Counted from the stretch's first letter, positions 35,816 to 45,390 are shown. The stretch: 64,000 nt of DNA from Sinorhizobium psoraleae (GCF_013283645.1 NZ_JABEKV010000006.1:165374-229373); one strand, 5' to 3'. Numbers and translations are program-made. Notes: generated from the letters alone by a model not told the origin.

Positions 35816-37798
35816 TTACACTGCCCAGCACGAGCAACCGAGGGCGCCGAAGAAGCCCTTCAGGTCGGCGACGGGCAATCTCGAAGTCCAGGCGCCGGCA
35901 TGATCATGGCCGTGGACACCGCAACCGTTGGCGCAGCCGCAGGAGGCGATCGCAGTTCTTCTGAGCGAATTTCGGCCTGCTCCTTCCGGCTCGCCCCACG
36001 CGGCATAGCCGCCATAGGTTCGGACAGGTGACCAGTCCGGCATTGCCGGCGGCAGCGGATTTTCATCGAGGCCGGTAAATTCATCCGCCGCATAGACGAT
36101 CCTCCCGCCGACCATCGTAAGGTCGGAGGTGAGGAACGAGATCTCATCCTCGGCACAGGCGAAGTAGTCCTTGCTCGGTACGATCAAGTCGGCGAGCTGG
36201 CCCTTCTCGATACGTCCCTTCCTGCCCTCCTCGTTGGAGAACCACTGCACCTTCTCCGTCCACATGCGGAGCGCCGCCTCGCGGTCGAGGCAATTGGCGC
36301 GTGGATAGAGCTGCATGCCGCCGACGGTTTTGCCCGTCACGAGCCAGGAAAGCGACACCCACGGGTTATACGAGGCAACCCGCGTGGCATCGGTGCCGGC
36401 TGAGACATTGACGCCCTTCTCAAGCATGCGTGCGACGGGCGGCGTCGCCTCGGCCGCACCGTGACCGTAGCGCTCGACGAAATATTCGCCCTGATAGGCC
36501 ATGCGATGCTGTACGGCGATGCCGCCGCCAAGCGCGGCGATCCGATCGATCGACCGGTCGGAGATCGTCTCGGCGTGGTCGAAGAACCAGTTGATGCCTG
36601 AAAGCGGAATGTCCCGGTTGACCTTCTCGAAGACGTCGAGCGCGCGGCTGATCGTCTCGTCATAGGTGGCGTGCAGGCGCCAGGGCCAGCGGTTCTCGGC
36701 GAGGATTCGCACCACTTCCTCAAGCTCGCCTTCCATTTCAGGCGGCAAGTCGGGGCGCGGCTCGCGGAAATCCTCGAAATCGGCAGCCGAGAAGACCAGC
36801 ATCTCGCCGGCGCCGTTGTGGCGGAAGAAGTCGTCGCCCTGCTTGTATTTGACCGACGAGGTCCATTTGAGGAAATCCTCCTTCTCCTCCTTCGGCTTCT
36901 GCGTAAAGAGATTGTAGGCGAGCCTCACCGTCATCTGCCCTTCATCGGCGAGCTTCTGGATGACGGCGTAGTCATCCGGGTAATTCTGGAAACCGCCCCC
37001 CGCATCAATGACGCTGGTGACGCCGAGGCGGTTGAGCTCCCGCATGAAGTGGCGAGTCGAGTTGACCTGATATTCGAAAGGAAGCTTCGGCCCCTTGGCA
37101 AGCGTCGAATAGAGAATGCCCGCATTCGGCTTGGCGAGCAGGAGGCCGGTGGGATTGCCCTTGGCATCACGAGTGATCTCGCCGCCCGGAGGGTTCGGTG
37201 TCTCCTTGTTGAAGCCTACAGCGCGAAGCGCAGCGGCGTTGAGTAGAGCGCGGTCGTAAAGGTGCAGCAGGAATACGGGTGTATCGGGGGCGATCGCGTT
37301 GAGCTCGTCGATCGTGGGAAGCCGTTTTTCGGCGAACTGGTGCTCTGTGAAACCGCCGACGACGCGCACCCATTGCGGTGGCGGCGTGACAGCGACCTGT
37401 CGCTTCAGCATGTCCATCGCATCGGAAAGAGTGCGGACCCCGTCCCACCGCAGTTCCATATTGTAGTTCAGACCGCCGCGGACGACATGGGTGTGATTGT
37501 CGTTCAGCCCCGGCAGCACGCGTTTGCCCTTGAGGTCGACGACCTTTGTGCCCGGCCCGGCAAGGGCCACGATCGTCCTGTCGTCACCGACGGCCAGGAA
37601 ACGGCCATCCTTGATCGCGACCGCGGTTGCAATTGGATTGGCGCGATCAAGGGTGGTGATGAGGCCGCGGTGAAGAATCAGATCGGGCGTCATGGAGGTC
37701 TCTCCGGTCGATTGGGGATCGGCGGCTCGAGCCGGTGAGAAGAGGGCCGGCAGAGCAAGGCTCGATGCCGCACCAAGGAACGAGCGTCGCGTCGGCAT
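35816..37798 (-). CDS. Exported amidohydrolase (YtcJ-like) with Cys/His-rich tail
   Basis: A 660-residue periplasmic hydrolase with a twin-arginine-type leader (MPTRRSFLGAASSLALPALF). Metal-site features are LPGLNDNHTHVVRGG, WFFDHAETISDRSIDRIAAL and SAGTDATRVASYNPW; a C-terminal beta sandwich follows (KGQLADLIVPSKDYF). After it comes a Cys/His-rich tail (ASCGCANGCGVHGHDHAG, then LGCSCWAV) that may bind extra metal. Start 37798 overlaps the stop of the XapX gene. The substrate, likely an amide or cyclic amide, cannot be told. Confidence 0.9.
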   Translation of the reverse strand: MPTRRSFLGAASSLALPALFSPARAADPQSTGETSMTPDLILHRGLITTLDRANPIATAVAIKDGRFLAVGDDRTIVALAGPGTKVVDLKGKRVLPGLNDNHTHVVRGGLNYNMELRWDGVRTLSDAMDMLKRQVAVTPPPQWVRVVGGFTEHQFAEKRLPTIDELNAIAPDTPVFLLHLYDRALLNAAALRAVGFNKETPNPPGGEITRDAKGNPTGLLLAKPNAGILYSTLAKGPKLPFEYQVNSTRHFMRELNRLGVTSVIDAGGGFQNYPDDYAVIQKLADEGQMTVRLAYNLFTQKPKEEKEDFLKWTSSVKYKQGDDFFRHNGAGEMLVFSAADFEDFREPRPDLPPEMEGELEEVVRILAENRWPWRLHATYDETISRALDVFEKVNRDIPLSGINWFFDHAETISDRSIDRIAALGGGIAVQHRMAYQGEYFVERYGHGAAEATPPVARMLEKGVNVSAGTDATRVASYNPWVSLSWLVTGKTVGGMQLYPRANCLDREAALRMWTEKVQWFSNEEGRKGRIEKGQLADLIVPSKDYFACAEDEISFLTSDLTMVGGRIVYAADEFTGLDENPLPPAMPDWSPVRTYGGYAAWGEPEGAGRNSLRRTAIASCGCANGCGVHGHDHAGAWTSRLPVADLKGFFGALGCSCWAV

Positions 37799-38088
37799 CA
37801 AGTGAGCTCCCGCTTCGATAGCTGATCGGGTGCAGCCGCGTGAGAATGATCGGCCCCGGTCGGCAGTTTCCCGAAAACATGCGGGACGCAGCGGCTGTGG
37901 AACCAGGAAACGTTCACGGGACTGCCGGACATCAGACGCTTGGCGAAAGGTACCGCCTGCTCGCCGAGGAGGATGCCCAAGAGTCCCACCAGGGCGACGA
38001 CAGGCGGCGCCGGTGAGCGGACATTCAAGAGAGCATAGATGGCGCCGACGAGAAGCCCGGCCCCGAGCGAAAGGAGATACATCTTCAT
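37798..38088 (-). CDS. XapX domain membrane protein
   Basis: A 96-residue protein with two N-terminal membrane helices carrying the XapX pattern (SLGAGLLVGAIYALLNVRSP, PPVVALVGLLGILLGEQ) and a soluble His-containing tail (GADHSHAAAPDQ). Function of the family is unknown; it commonly travels with isochorismatase-like and amidohydrolase genes, as here. Its stop overlaps the next start. Confidence 0.8.
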   Translation of the reverse strand: MKMYLLSLGAGLLVGAIYALLNVRSPAPPVVALVGLLGILLGEQAVPFAKRLMSGSPVNVSWFHSRCVPHVFGKLPTGADHSHAAAPDQLSKRELT

Positions 38089-38174
38089 CGTCAATCCCTT
38101 TGACGGATGACCGTCGCCACTCCGACCGCGCGAGCACGGGCAGAGCGGCGCTCGGCTGAGCAGCCCAGTGGTGA

Positions 38175-38831
38175 TCAGTGGCCTTCGGAGGCGCCGAACA
38201 TCGTTTTGGCGTAGATGATGCCAAGACCATAGGCGCCACCGAACTTCTTCGCGATGCCGGTGGTCATCTCGTAGGTCTCGGCCCGCGCCCAATCGCGCTG
38301 CAGCTCGAGCATGTACTGGAGCGACGTCATCGGCCGGATACCGGCCTGGACCATACGGTCCATGGCGCGCTCATGCGCTTCATCCGACACGTCGCCGCAG
38401 GCATCCGCGATCACATAAACTTCGAAGCCCTGGTCCAGCGCCGAAAGGGTGGGACCGACGATGCAGACCGAGGTCCACAGACCGCAGAAGACGAGGCGAT
38501 TCTTGCCGATGCCATTGACCTCCTCGATCACCGCGGTGTCTTCCCAGGTGTTCATCGAGGTGCGGTCCAAGAGCTTCTGTCCCGGAAATGCCTCGGTGAT
38601 CTCGGAGAACATGGGGCCGGAGAACGTCTTCTCGGCGACCGTCGTCAGGATGGTCGAGACACCGAAGCCCGCTGCGGCGTTGGCTACCAGCGCGGCATTG
38701 TTGCGCAACAGAACGGCGTCGATCGATTTTGTCGCAAAGGACATCTGCGACTGGAAGTCGATCATGATAAGCGTGTGATCCTTCGGCGAAACGAGAAGTT
38801 TTCCGGGTGTCGGGGTCGCGTTCAGAGTCAT
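38175..38831 (-). CDS. Isochorismatase-like cysteine hydrolase (YcaC type)
   Basis: A 218-residue cytoplasmic hydrolase with the catalytic triad blocks LIMIDFQSQM (Asp), TVAEKTFSGP (Lys) and GLWTSVCIVGP (nucleophile Cys). It resembles YcaC-like hydrolases, which act on small amides or related compounds. It is first in the probable minus-strand operon that continues through XapX, amidohydrolase, DoxX and MFS_3; two steps in a catabolic or detoxifying route are plausible. Confidence 0.85.
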   Translation of the reverse strand: MTLNATPTPGKLLVSPKDHTLIMIDFQSQMSFATKSIDAVLLRNNAALVANAAAGFGVSTILTTVAEKTFSGPMFSEITEAFPGQKLLDRTSMNTWEDTAVIEEVNGIGKNRLVFCGLWTSVCIVGPTLSALDQGFEVYVIADACGDVSDEAHERAMDRMVQAGIRPMTSLQYMLELQRDWARAETYEMTTGIAKKFGGAYGLGIIYAKTMFGASEGH

Positions 38832-39016
38832 GGTCCTGCCCTTTCTTTGACTGCTGGAATTACAGCGGAGAGAGCCCGACTATGCCCAGTACAACGGTCT
38901 CGTTCTTGTAACCAAAGATGCCTTTTTGTAGATTTTGATCGTGGCGGTTTCGCTCGCGAACGAGCCGGCAACGGGGCGGCGGGCCCTTCTCTGTTTCCCC
39001 AAGTCACGTTGCCGGT

Positions 39017-39925
39017 TCACGACTTCCGATGCCTTCGCCAGACGCCCGGCGTGGTGCCTGTGGCCTGGACAAAGGCACGCGTGAAATGGCTCTGGTCCGA
39101 AAAACCACAGACGGTGGCGATCTCTCTCAATGGTGTCTCGGTGAACTGCAGCAAATGGCTGGCCTTGTCGATGCGCTGCTGCGACAGCCATTGGTGCGGC
39201 GTCTTCCCCAAGGTTTCCCGAAAGGCCCGGAGGAACGTTGCCTGCGACAATTGGCATGCCTCGGCCAGTTCTTCGATCGTCAGGTCGCCGGATAGCCGAC
39301 TTTGGGCGAGCTCCCTGAGCATCGCCTGAGAGCGCGAGGACAGCGTGCGTCCCCTGCCCGTCATGACGGCGCGAGCATTCCCGTACTGCTGCACGATGTG
39401 AATGCCGATTGCGACAGAGAGTTGATCGACGAAGAGGGCGCTCCTGTCGGCGCGCCCATCGACGGTTGCAAACAACGCAGCCAACATGCCGCCGAGGACC
39501 GGGTCGGAACGCTCGGCGATGGCGTGCAATTCGGTGACACCTTTAACATCCGCCCCGTCGGCAATCCGCTCGAGCGCGCTATGGCTGACTTCCAGAAGCA
39601 TGAAGTCGAAGGAACCACGGAGGTCAGCCTGATAAGAGTCCGAGAAGCTCCTCACATAGATCGAGTTCTCCTCGAAATCATGGACCGTCGAATGACGCTC
39701 CCTGAAGATGCGACGCCTGTGGCCGCCGGACACCGAAAGCCCGATCAGATAGCCGTGGCCAGTCGCCGGCGTGCTCACTCGGCCAGGAGGCGCACTCGCC
39801 GAACGCTTGCGGTGGAACGTCATGTTGCCGCCGTCGATCCTGCGGTCCTCGTCGAGCCTCTCCAGGGAACAGCCGAGGCTGTCGCGTGGTCGAGGATCGG
39901 CAATGATTGAAGACAGACTCGTCAT
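39017..39925 (-). CDS. AraC family transcriptional regulator
   Basis: A 302-residue regulator. The C-terminal AraC DNA-binding domain (about 200-300) has both helix-turn-helix units, IEELAEACQLSQATFLRAFR and LREIATVCGFSDQSHFTRAF. The N-terminal ligand-sensing part is not of a recognised cupin subtype. It is the first of three AraC genes in tandem, all on the minus strand, and the likely regulator of the isochorismatase operon just beyond it. Confidence 0.9.
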   Translation of the reverse strand: MTSLSSIIADPRPRDSLGCSLERLDEDRRIDGGNMTFHRKRSASAPPGRVSTPATGHGYLIGLSVSGGHRRRIFRERHSTVHDFEENSIYVRSFSDSYQADLRGSFDFMLLEVSHSALERIADGADVKGVTELHAIAERSDPVLGGMLAALFATVDGRADRSALFVDQLSVAIGIHIVQQYGNARAVMTGRGRTLSSRSQAMLRELAQSRLSGDLTIEELAEACQLSQATFLRAFRETLGKTPHQWLSQQRIDKASHLLQFTETPLREIATVCGFSDQSHFTRAFVQATGTTPGVWRRHRKS

Positions 39926-40122
39926 TCCCCTCGTGCCTCTTGCAAATGAACCGATCTGGCGGGGCGATTCGGAACAAACGAGCCATGAGGTCCCGGCGCC
40001 GACCGCAGAGTCGAGCTTTCTATCATAAAACGTCGCTGCATCATCGCTGCAGCCGATTCATTCTTCTTGTATGAGACACACGCGTTTTGAATGAATAAGC
40101 CACCCGCGTCCGGAGCCAACCG

Positions 40123-41028
40123 TCAGCTGGAAAGCTGGTCCATCACAGGTCCTGCAGCCCGGTTCTTCCGTCTGAAGCGTGCCGGCGTTTCGCCTGTCAA
40201 GCTAGTGAAGACGCGCGTCATATGGCTTTGGTCGGCAAAGCCGCAGCTGACCGCGACTTCCACAATCGGCAGATCCTGAAGCAAAAGTTCCTTGACCCGC
40301 GCGATCCGATAGTCGGTCAGCCATCTTGAAGGCGTGCGTCCGAAGCTTTCCTTAAATGCCTTGTTGAAGTAGCTGCGCGAGAGCTCGCATAGGCTCGCCA
40401 GTTCTCTAAGCGAGAATGGCTTGTCGAAGTGACTCGCCAGGAATTCCGTCGCCAGTCTTTCCTGCCACGGAGCGAGGGTCCCCTTCTTGTCCGCCGGAAA
40501 GTGCAATCCGCCATAGGTTTGGCTCAGATGTGCGAGTACGGCGAGGTTGATCTGCTCTAGAAAGAGGGGACTGGCAGTCCGTTGATTGTCGAGCGACGGC
40601 AAGAGGGCCTGAGCAAGACCGTACATGACGGGATCATTGCGGCCTTGCACGCAGGCGAGCGTCAGGTATTCGTTCCGCCCCATTTCCTGCGCAAAGGCAC
40701 GCATCCGGGCAAAGGGAATCTGGAAACGAACATTGTCGAACGGCGAAAGATGCTGGCACTGCCATTGATCCCGAAGGTCGGTAATCGCGAGCGAAGCCCG
40801 GGCATGGCCGCCTTCATAGACAAGCTCGCCAGCCTTCCACAAACGATGGGCATCGAAGTCACGTAGCTGCACAACCACACTGAACGCTTCCGCTCGGGGT
40901 ATTGCTGGGGCAACCTTCAGGTCGTAGCGGTCGGAATAGGTTCTGGTGACTGTTATGTCGCCTGAAGCGATCGATCTGACGACCGGGCTGGGCACATTTG
41001 CGGCGCTCAGTTCTTGATGCAAGGTCAT
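40123..41028 (-). CDS. AraC family transcriptional regulator
   Basis: A 301-residue regulator with a C-terminal AraC domain, LRELASLCELSRSYFNKAFK and IVEVAVSCGFADQSHMTRVF. The N-terminal half (RAEAFSVVVQLRDFDAHRLW) differs from the two neighbouring AraC proteins, so the three are divergent and not recent copies. Target unknown. Confidence 0.9.
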   Translation of the reverse strand: MTLHQELSAANVPSPVVRSIASGDITVTRTYSDRYDLKVAPAIPRAEAFSVVVQLRDFDAHRLWKAGELVYEGGHARASLAITDLRDQWQCQHLSPFDNVRFQIPFARMRAFAQEMGRNEYLTLACVQGRNDPVMYGLAQALLPSLDNQRTASPLFLEQINLAVLAHLSQTYGGLHFPADKKGTLAPWQERLATEFLASHFDKPFSLRELASLCELSRSYFNKAFKESFGRTPSRWLTDYRIARVKELLLQDLPIVEVAVSCGFADQSHMTRVFTSLTGETPARFRRKNRAAGPVMDQLSS

Positions 41029-41164
41029 CGGTGAGTCTCCGATTTCCGGCGTAGCCCGGTACGCCGTGCAATGATACCAAGGGAGTCACAGCTACTTGTA
41101 ATCGACGTCGCGGGAATGCCCTCATTATCATACTTCGGGCCATTTCCCCGTGACAATCGATCTC

Positions 41165-42070
41165 TCATTGCAGCCATCGTGCTCGCCACTCAGAGGGGGT
41201 CACGCCTGTTACGCGGCGAAAACCCCTGCGGAAACGGTCCTCGTCGATGAAACCACAACGCCTGGCAATTTCCCCCAGGGGCAAGGCCCGCGCGGCGAGA
41301 TACTGCTTGGCCTGGCCGATGCGATAGCGCGACAGCCATTGAGACGGGGACAATCCGGTAATCGCCTTGAATCTCTTGACGAAGTCCCGAACAGACAGAC
41401 CGGCCGCAGACGCCGCGGCGGCCATTGGAAAATATTCGCCGTAATGATCAATCATGAAATCCTTGGCAGCCTTTTCCTGCCAGACGGAGAGCCCCGTCAT
41501 CGTAGCACCGGGCTCGCTGAGATCGGCATAGGAGTGAAGCAGGTGGGCGCAGATTGCAATTGCTATGTGTTGGAGGACCGGACTTTGGCCACCTCCTCGC
41601 TGCTCGAAGAAAGGAAGCAGGGCCGTCCCGAGATTTCGTATGACATCGTCGTCCTCACCCCTCCGGCATCTGAGCCTGGTTGCTCGTGGGGCATGCGAAA
41701 ATTCGGACACTTCGCGAAATAGCTTTCGCGGCAGGTAGAAGGCCAGCGAATCGAGGTCGCTTAGAAGCCGGATGCGAGCGCCATGCGTCAGATCAACGAG
41801 GCAAATGGAACCCTGGCGGTAGCGCCTGACCTCGCTTTCGGTATCGTCGACCGCCACATCGCAGTGGAGTGCATCGCTGAGATAGAGCATCAGAAAGTAG
41901 GCGTCATCAGGCGGCAAGCACACCGAACGATTTGCGCTGCGGTTCAGCCGGCACTCTAGGCGGGTCACGGAAAATCGAGCGTCGCGAACTGGGCGGGCCA
42001 GCAGCCAAGGGGACTGCGGCGCGCCGAAAAAGACTCCCACCCCCTCTTCGGCAATCGTCCTGAAATTCAC
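41165..42070 (-). CDS. AraC family transcriptional regulator
   Basis: A 301-residue regulator with an AraC C-terminal domain (AAAASAAGLSVRDFVKRFKA, LGEIARRCGFIDEDRFRRGF). The N-terminal part (SVCLPPDDAYFLMLYLSDAL, RQGSICLVDLTHGARI) has the cupin-like look of the AraC_binding_2 type. It starts the run of three minus-strand AraC genes. Target unknown. Confidence 0.9.
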   Translation of the reverse strand: MNFRTIAEEGVGVFFGAPQSPWLLARPVRDARFSVTRLECRLNRSANRSVCLPPDDAYFLMLYLSDALHCDVAVDDTESEVRRYRQGSICLVDLTHGARIRLLSDLDSLAFYLPRKLFREVSEFSHAPRATRLRCRRGEDDDVIRNLGTALLPFFEQRGGGQSPVLQHIAIAICAHLLHSYADLSEPGATMTGLSVWQEKAAKDFMIDHYGEYFPMAAAASAAGLSVRDFVKRFKAITGLSPSQWLSRYRIGQAKQYLAARALPLGEIARRCGFIDEDRFRRGFRRVTGVTPSEWRARWLQ

Positions 42071-42574
42071 CTTCCACCTCCCGGATCATGCAATTGGCGG
42101 TTCGCGAGCTTCGGGCATAGCCGGGCTCATCGACACAACGGGTCGGCTCCGCGGAAGTTTCCCGCGAATAACAACACGCGTTTCTCGCGACTTATCCGAA
42201 GAGGCGTTATTGGCCATTTGCGCAGGCAACATATGTGCTCGACCACTGGATTTCTTGCATGATTTGATCCCCGTTTGCCCGGAACTCGCTCCTTAGCGAA
42301 AGAGCGGACGGCGCGGTCGGTGCGACTTCTACAGCGGACGAGTTTGCGCAACATATCTTTCGAAGATGTCCGAGAATCTGGCGACCCTCATCGGCAGGTT
42401 CTCGTGTCGTGAATAGTAGGGCGTCAGCCGGAACTCGGGCGGCTCCTACTCGCGAGGCTGGCGACGTGCGGCTGATCTCGATCGAGAGGGTGTGAAAACA
42501 CCGCTGTGTGTGATGGCCGATGACGACTGCTTTTTGCACGTGCGGTGACGGCATGCGCCGTCCGCCGAGCGTGG
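42071..42574. other. Intergenic stretch, no gene recognised
   Basis: About 500 bases between the AraC gene and the transposase remnant. Open frames in it have no family features. It carries the AraC upstream region. Confidence 0.35.
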
Positions 42575-42740
42575 TCAGCCGGCGATCGCCTCCATCAGCG
42601 GCTTGACGCCGAAGACATTGATCATCCGCTTCATGTTGAAGCCGAGCAGCTACAGGATCATCTCGGTTTTGACCTGTTCGAGGGTCTCCGGGCGGGAATT
42701 GGGCACCACCCATCCGCCGAGAGGTTCCGACGAGAAGCAA
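42575..42740 (-). mobile_element. Transposase C-terminal remnant, IS1182-like
   Basis: On the minus strand the frame reads RPETLEQVKTEMIL, a TAG stop at 42650-42652, then LLGFNMKRMINVFGVKPLME and AIAG before the final stop at 42575. This matches the end of IS1182-type transposases, where a Gln codon normally replaces the stop. Only the C-terminal 50 or so residues remain, and no inverted repeats were found. Confidence 0.6.
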
Positions 42741-42946
42741 ATTTCGTGGAGCTTATCGAGGGCGGCGGCCGCCATCGCACCTTACAACGTGCCCGACAAA
42801 AGCCCCGGTGGCAGCATCAGATAGGTGAGCAGCGTCGCAATCGCGCACGGTGCCCACGATCCGCCCAGGCCAGGCCAGCGGGCATGGTCCTGCGTCGCTT
42901 TTGCTGGCAGGCATTTGACTTAAGCCTTCGCTAATGCTACGGGTGA

Positions 42947-42958
42947 GTAATCGTTAAC
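42947..42958. promoter_or_regulatory. Possible LacI operator before the regulator gene
   Basis: gtaatcgttaac lies 15 bases before the LacI start and differs by two bases from the perfect palindrome gtaatcgattac at 44023-44034. The central CG fits LacI operators, so autoregulation is possible. Confidence 0.45.
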
Positions 42959-42972
42959 CCTTGGGTGAAGCC

Positions 42973-43977
42973 GTGACTGTCTCCCTCAACGACATTGCCG
43001 AACGCGCGGGCGTCTCCGTCAAGACGGTTTCCGGTGCCCTGCATGGAGGCTCGGCCCGTATGGCTGAGACGACCAGGCAGCGCATCAAGGAGATAGCCGA
43101 GGAACTCGGCTACGTCACTAATCTCGCCGCGCGCAGCATGCGGCAGGGCTGGATGCCGCTGATCGGCGTCGTTGCCGACGAGTTGATCACCTCGCCCTTC
43201 GCGACGGAAATCATCCGCGGGCTCGACGGCGCGGCGCGAGCCTCTGACATGGCCGTCTTTGCGATGACGCTGAACGGGAGCCGCGATGTAGGCGCGGTGA
43301 TCGAAGAAGTGCGCCGCTTTCGGCCGCGGGCGATCGCTTATGCCGCCATGTACCACAAGACGGTCGCGCTGCCGGAGGAGTTTGCTGAGACGGTCGGCGT
43401 GATGATCAATTGCCGCGAAGCGAACGACCGGGTGACCTCACTGGTACCGGATGAGTTTGGCGCCGCCCGTGACATCACCAGCTACTTGGTCGAGGCTGGA
43501 CGGAAGAATATCGCGTTTATCAACCTGCCCGGTCTGCTCGCCGGCGAATTGCGCGAGGCCGGGTTCCGACAGGCGATCAATGAGGCGGGCCTCAATGGCG
43601 CCGGCGCCCGCGTGTTGCCGGCTGTTCGCAGAACGATTTACAGCGACAGAGCGCACAGCCTCGTTCTTTCCCACATTACCGAGCTGATGAGTGGACCGGA
43701 CCGTCCGGATGCTATCTTGTGCGGCAACGACCGTGTGGCCATGGAGGCCTATGCGGCGCTGCGTCGTGTTGGCGCACAAATCCCCGACGATGTCGCCGTG
43801 GCCAGCTTCGACAATCAGGTCGATATTGCATCCCGCCTCGATCCGCCCTTGACGACCATGGCCCTTCCGCATCGTGCGATGGGCCGGCTGGCCGCCGACA
43901 TCCTGCTTGCCGGCGATACGACACCGGGCGAGTTGCACAAGCTTCCGTTCCAGCTGGTGGAGCGGTCATCCGTATAA
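42973..43977 (+). CDS. LacI family regulator of the fructoside operon
   Basis: A 334-residue repressor: HTH (LNDIAERAGVSVKTVSGALH), hinge, and sugar-binding sensor (LIGVVADELITSPFATEIIR, AILCGNDRVAMEAYAALRRV, DVAVASFDNQVDIASRL). GTG 42973 is preferred to TTG 42961 because GGGTGAAG precedes it at the right distance. It heads an operon of ABC transporter genes and a GH32 enzyme and very probably represses it until the sugar is present. Confidence 0.9.
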   Translation: MTVSLNDIAERAGVSVKTVSGALHGGSARMAETTRQRIKEIAEELGYVTNLAARSMRQGWMPLIGVVADELITSPFATEIIRGLDGAARASDMAVFAMTLNGSRDVGAVIEEVRRFRPRAIAYAAMYHKTVALPEEFAETVGVMINCREANDRVTSLVPDEFGAARDITSYLVEAGRKNIAFINLPGLLAGELREAGFRQAINEAGLNGAGARVLPAVRRTIYSDRAHSLVLSHITELMSGPDRPDAILCGNDRVAMEAYAALRRVGAQIPDDVAVASFDNQVDIASRLDPPLTTMALPHRAMGRLAADILLAGDTTPGELHKLPFQLVERSSV

Positions 43978-44018
43978 AACAGTAGCCACGTAAAACCCGT
44001 TGAGGAGGAGAAGCAGTA

Positions 44019-45302
44019 ATGGGTAATCGATTACTTTCATTCCTAATGGCATCTTTCACGCTCGGAGGCCTGGCCGAAGCAAAAACCGTCATTCACGTGA
44101 TGCACCAGGGCGACCCCGGCTGGGTCTCGACCTACGGCGAAGTCGCCAAGCGCTTCGAGGCCGCCAACCCGGATGTCGACATCGAGCTCATCTATGCTCC
44201 CCACGACGCCTATAACGAGAAGTTCAGCGCCGCCGTCATGTCCAAGCAGTTGCCGGACGTCATGGAACTCGACGCGCCCTTCCTCGCTAACTATGTCTGG
44301 TCGGGCTACCTCCAGCCGATCAAGCCCTTGATCGACCAAGACATCATCGACGACATGACCGAGTCAAACGTCGCGCAGGGCACCTATCCGATCGACAACG
44401 AGCTCTACGCCGTTGGCCTCACCGACTCTTCGGTCGTGCTTTACGGCAACAGGAAATATCTGGAAGCGATCGGCGCCCGCATCCCGAAGGGCGTGGACGA
44501 CGCCTGGACGCGGGAGGAGTTCGAAGGCTACCTCGAAATGCTCTCTAAACTCGAGGGCGTCAAATGGCCGATCGACACGTTTCGTGGCTACGGCATCAAG
44601 ACCGAGTGGATCACCTATGCCTACGGTCCCATCCTGCAATCTGCGGGCTGCGACCTCATCGAACGCAAGACCTGGAAATCCGTGGGCACACTCGACAGCG
44701 ATGCTTGCGTCGATGCGCTGACGATGATGCAGAAATGGGTGAAGAACGGCTGGGTCGTGCCGCAATCCTCCGGCACCAACCAGTTCTTTGCGGAAGGCCA
44801 TCCCGCAGCGCTCGCGCTCGGCGGTCACTGGTTCTATGCCGAGGCCGCGGCTTCGATGAAGGACGACATCGTCGTCATGCCGCTGCCGAAGTTTGGGCCG
44901 AAGGGTGCGAGCCCGAACGGCACCTGGATCTGGGGCATCACCACCGCGTCCGAGCATCCGGAAATCGCCGGCAAGTTCGTCAGCTTCATGCTCAAGGACA
45001 AGGCACTGCGCGATTATGCGAAGGAGGATTCCGCCTATCCCGGTTTGAAGAGCTTCGCCGCCGATTCGCCCCTTTACGCTAACGGGGGCCCGATGGCCAT
45101 CGCCTTCGAGCAGGCGTCAAAGACGGCGATCGCACGGCCGCCGCATCCGGCCTATCCGATCATCACCTCGGCCTTCATGGGAGCAGTCGATGAGATCTTC
45201 AATGGCGGCGACGTCAAGACGGCGCTGACCGCCGCGGCCGAGAAGATCGACGAGGACATCGAAGAAAACGACGGCTACCCGCCCTTCGACGAGCAGCAAT
45301 AG
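44019..45302 (+). CDS. ABC transporter sugar-binding protein (family 1)
   Basis: A 427-residue periplasmic binding protein with a short signal peptide ending near GLAEA and a family 1 body (VAKRFEAANPDVDIELIYAP, LPDVMELDAPFLANYVWSGY, NELYAVGLTDSSVVLYGNRK). GAGGAGAAG precedes the ATG. The GH32 gene downstream suggests a fructose-containing oligosaccharide as ligand. A hairpin follows the gene, probably raising its mRNA level above that of the permeases. Confidence 0.9.
   Translation: MGNRLLSFLMASFTLGGLAEAKTVIHVMHQGDPGWVSTYGEVAKRFEAANPDVDIELIYAPHDAYNEKFSAAVMSKQLPDVMELDAPFLANYVWSGYLQPIKPLIDQDIIDDMTESNVAQGTYPIDNELYAVGLTDSSVVLYGNRKYLEAIGARIPKGVDDAWTREEFEGYLEMLSKLEGVKWPIDTFRGYGIKTEWITYAYGPILQSAGCDLIERKTWKSVGTLDSDACVDALTMMQKWVKNGWVVPQSSGTNQFFAEGHPAALALGGHWFYAEAAASMKDDIVVMPLPKFGPKGASPNGTWIWGITTASEHPEIAGKFVSFMLKDKALRDYAKEDSAYPGLKSFAADSPLYANGGPMAIAFEQASKTAIARPPHPAYPIITSAFMGAVDEIFNGGDVKTALTAAAEKIDEDIEENDGYPPFDEQQ
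44023..44034. promoter_or_regulatory. Possible LacI operator within the start of the binding-protein gene
   Basis: gtaatcgattac is a perfect 12-bp palindrome with a central CG, starting four bases after the ATG. A near copy lies before the LacI gene. Repression by binding just inside the gene is plausible. Confidence 0.5.
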
Positions 45303-45310
45303 CGCTTGCA

Positions 45311-45346
45311 AGCGGCCGCGTGGCACGCCAATGCCGCGCGACCGCT
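45311..45346 (+). terminator. Intercistronic hairpin after the binding-protein gene
   Basis: agcggccgcgtggca and tgccgcgcgaccgct pair along 15 positions with one mismatch and one G-U, loop cgccaa. There is no T run. Such hairpins commonly protect the 3' end of binding-protein mRNA or attenuate downstream genes. Confidence 0.65.
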
Positions 45347-45390
45347 TCAGCCGATCGACAAGCAACGCATCCTGAAATGAGGAGGAGATC

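Noticed and set aside
42207..42740. Minus-strand open frame of 177 codons over the transposase remnant
   Set aside because: The transposase similarity is in another frame; this one is unlike any family and is explained by high GC.
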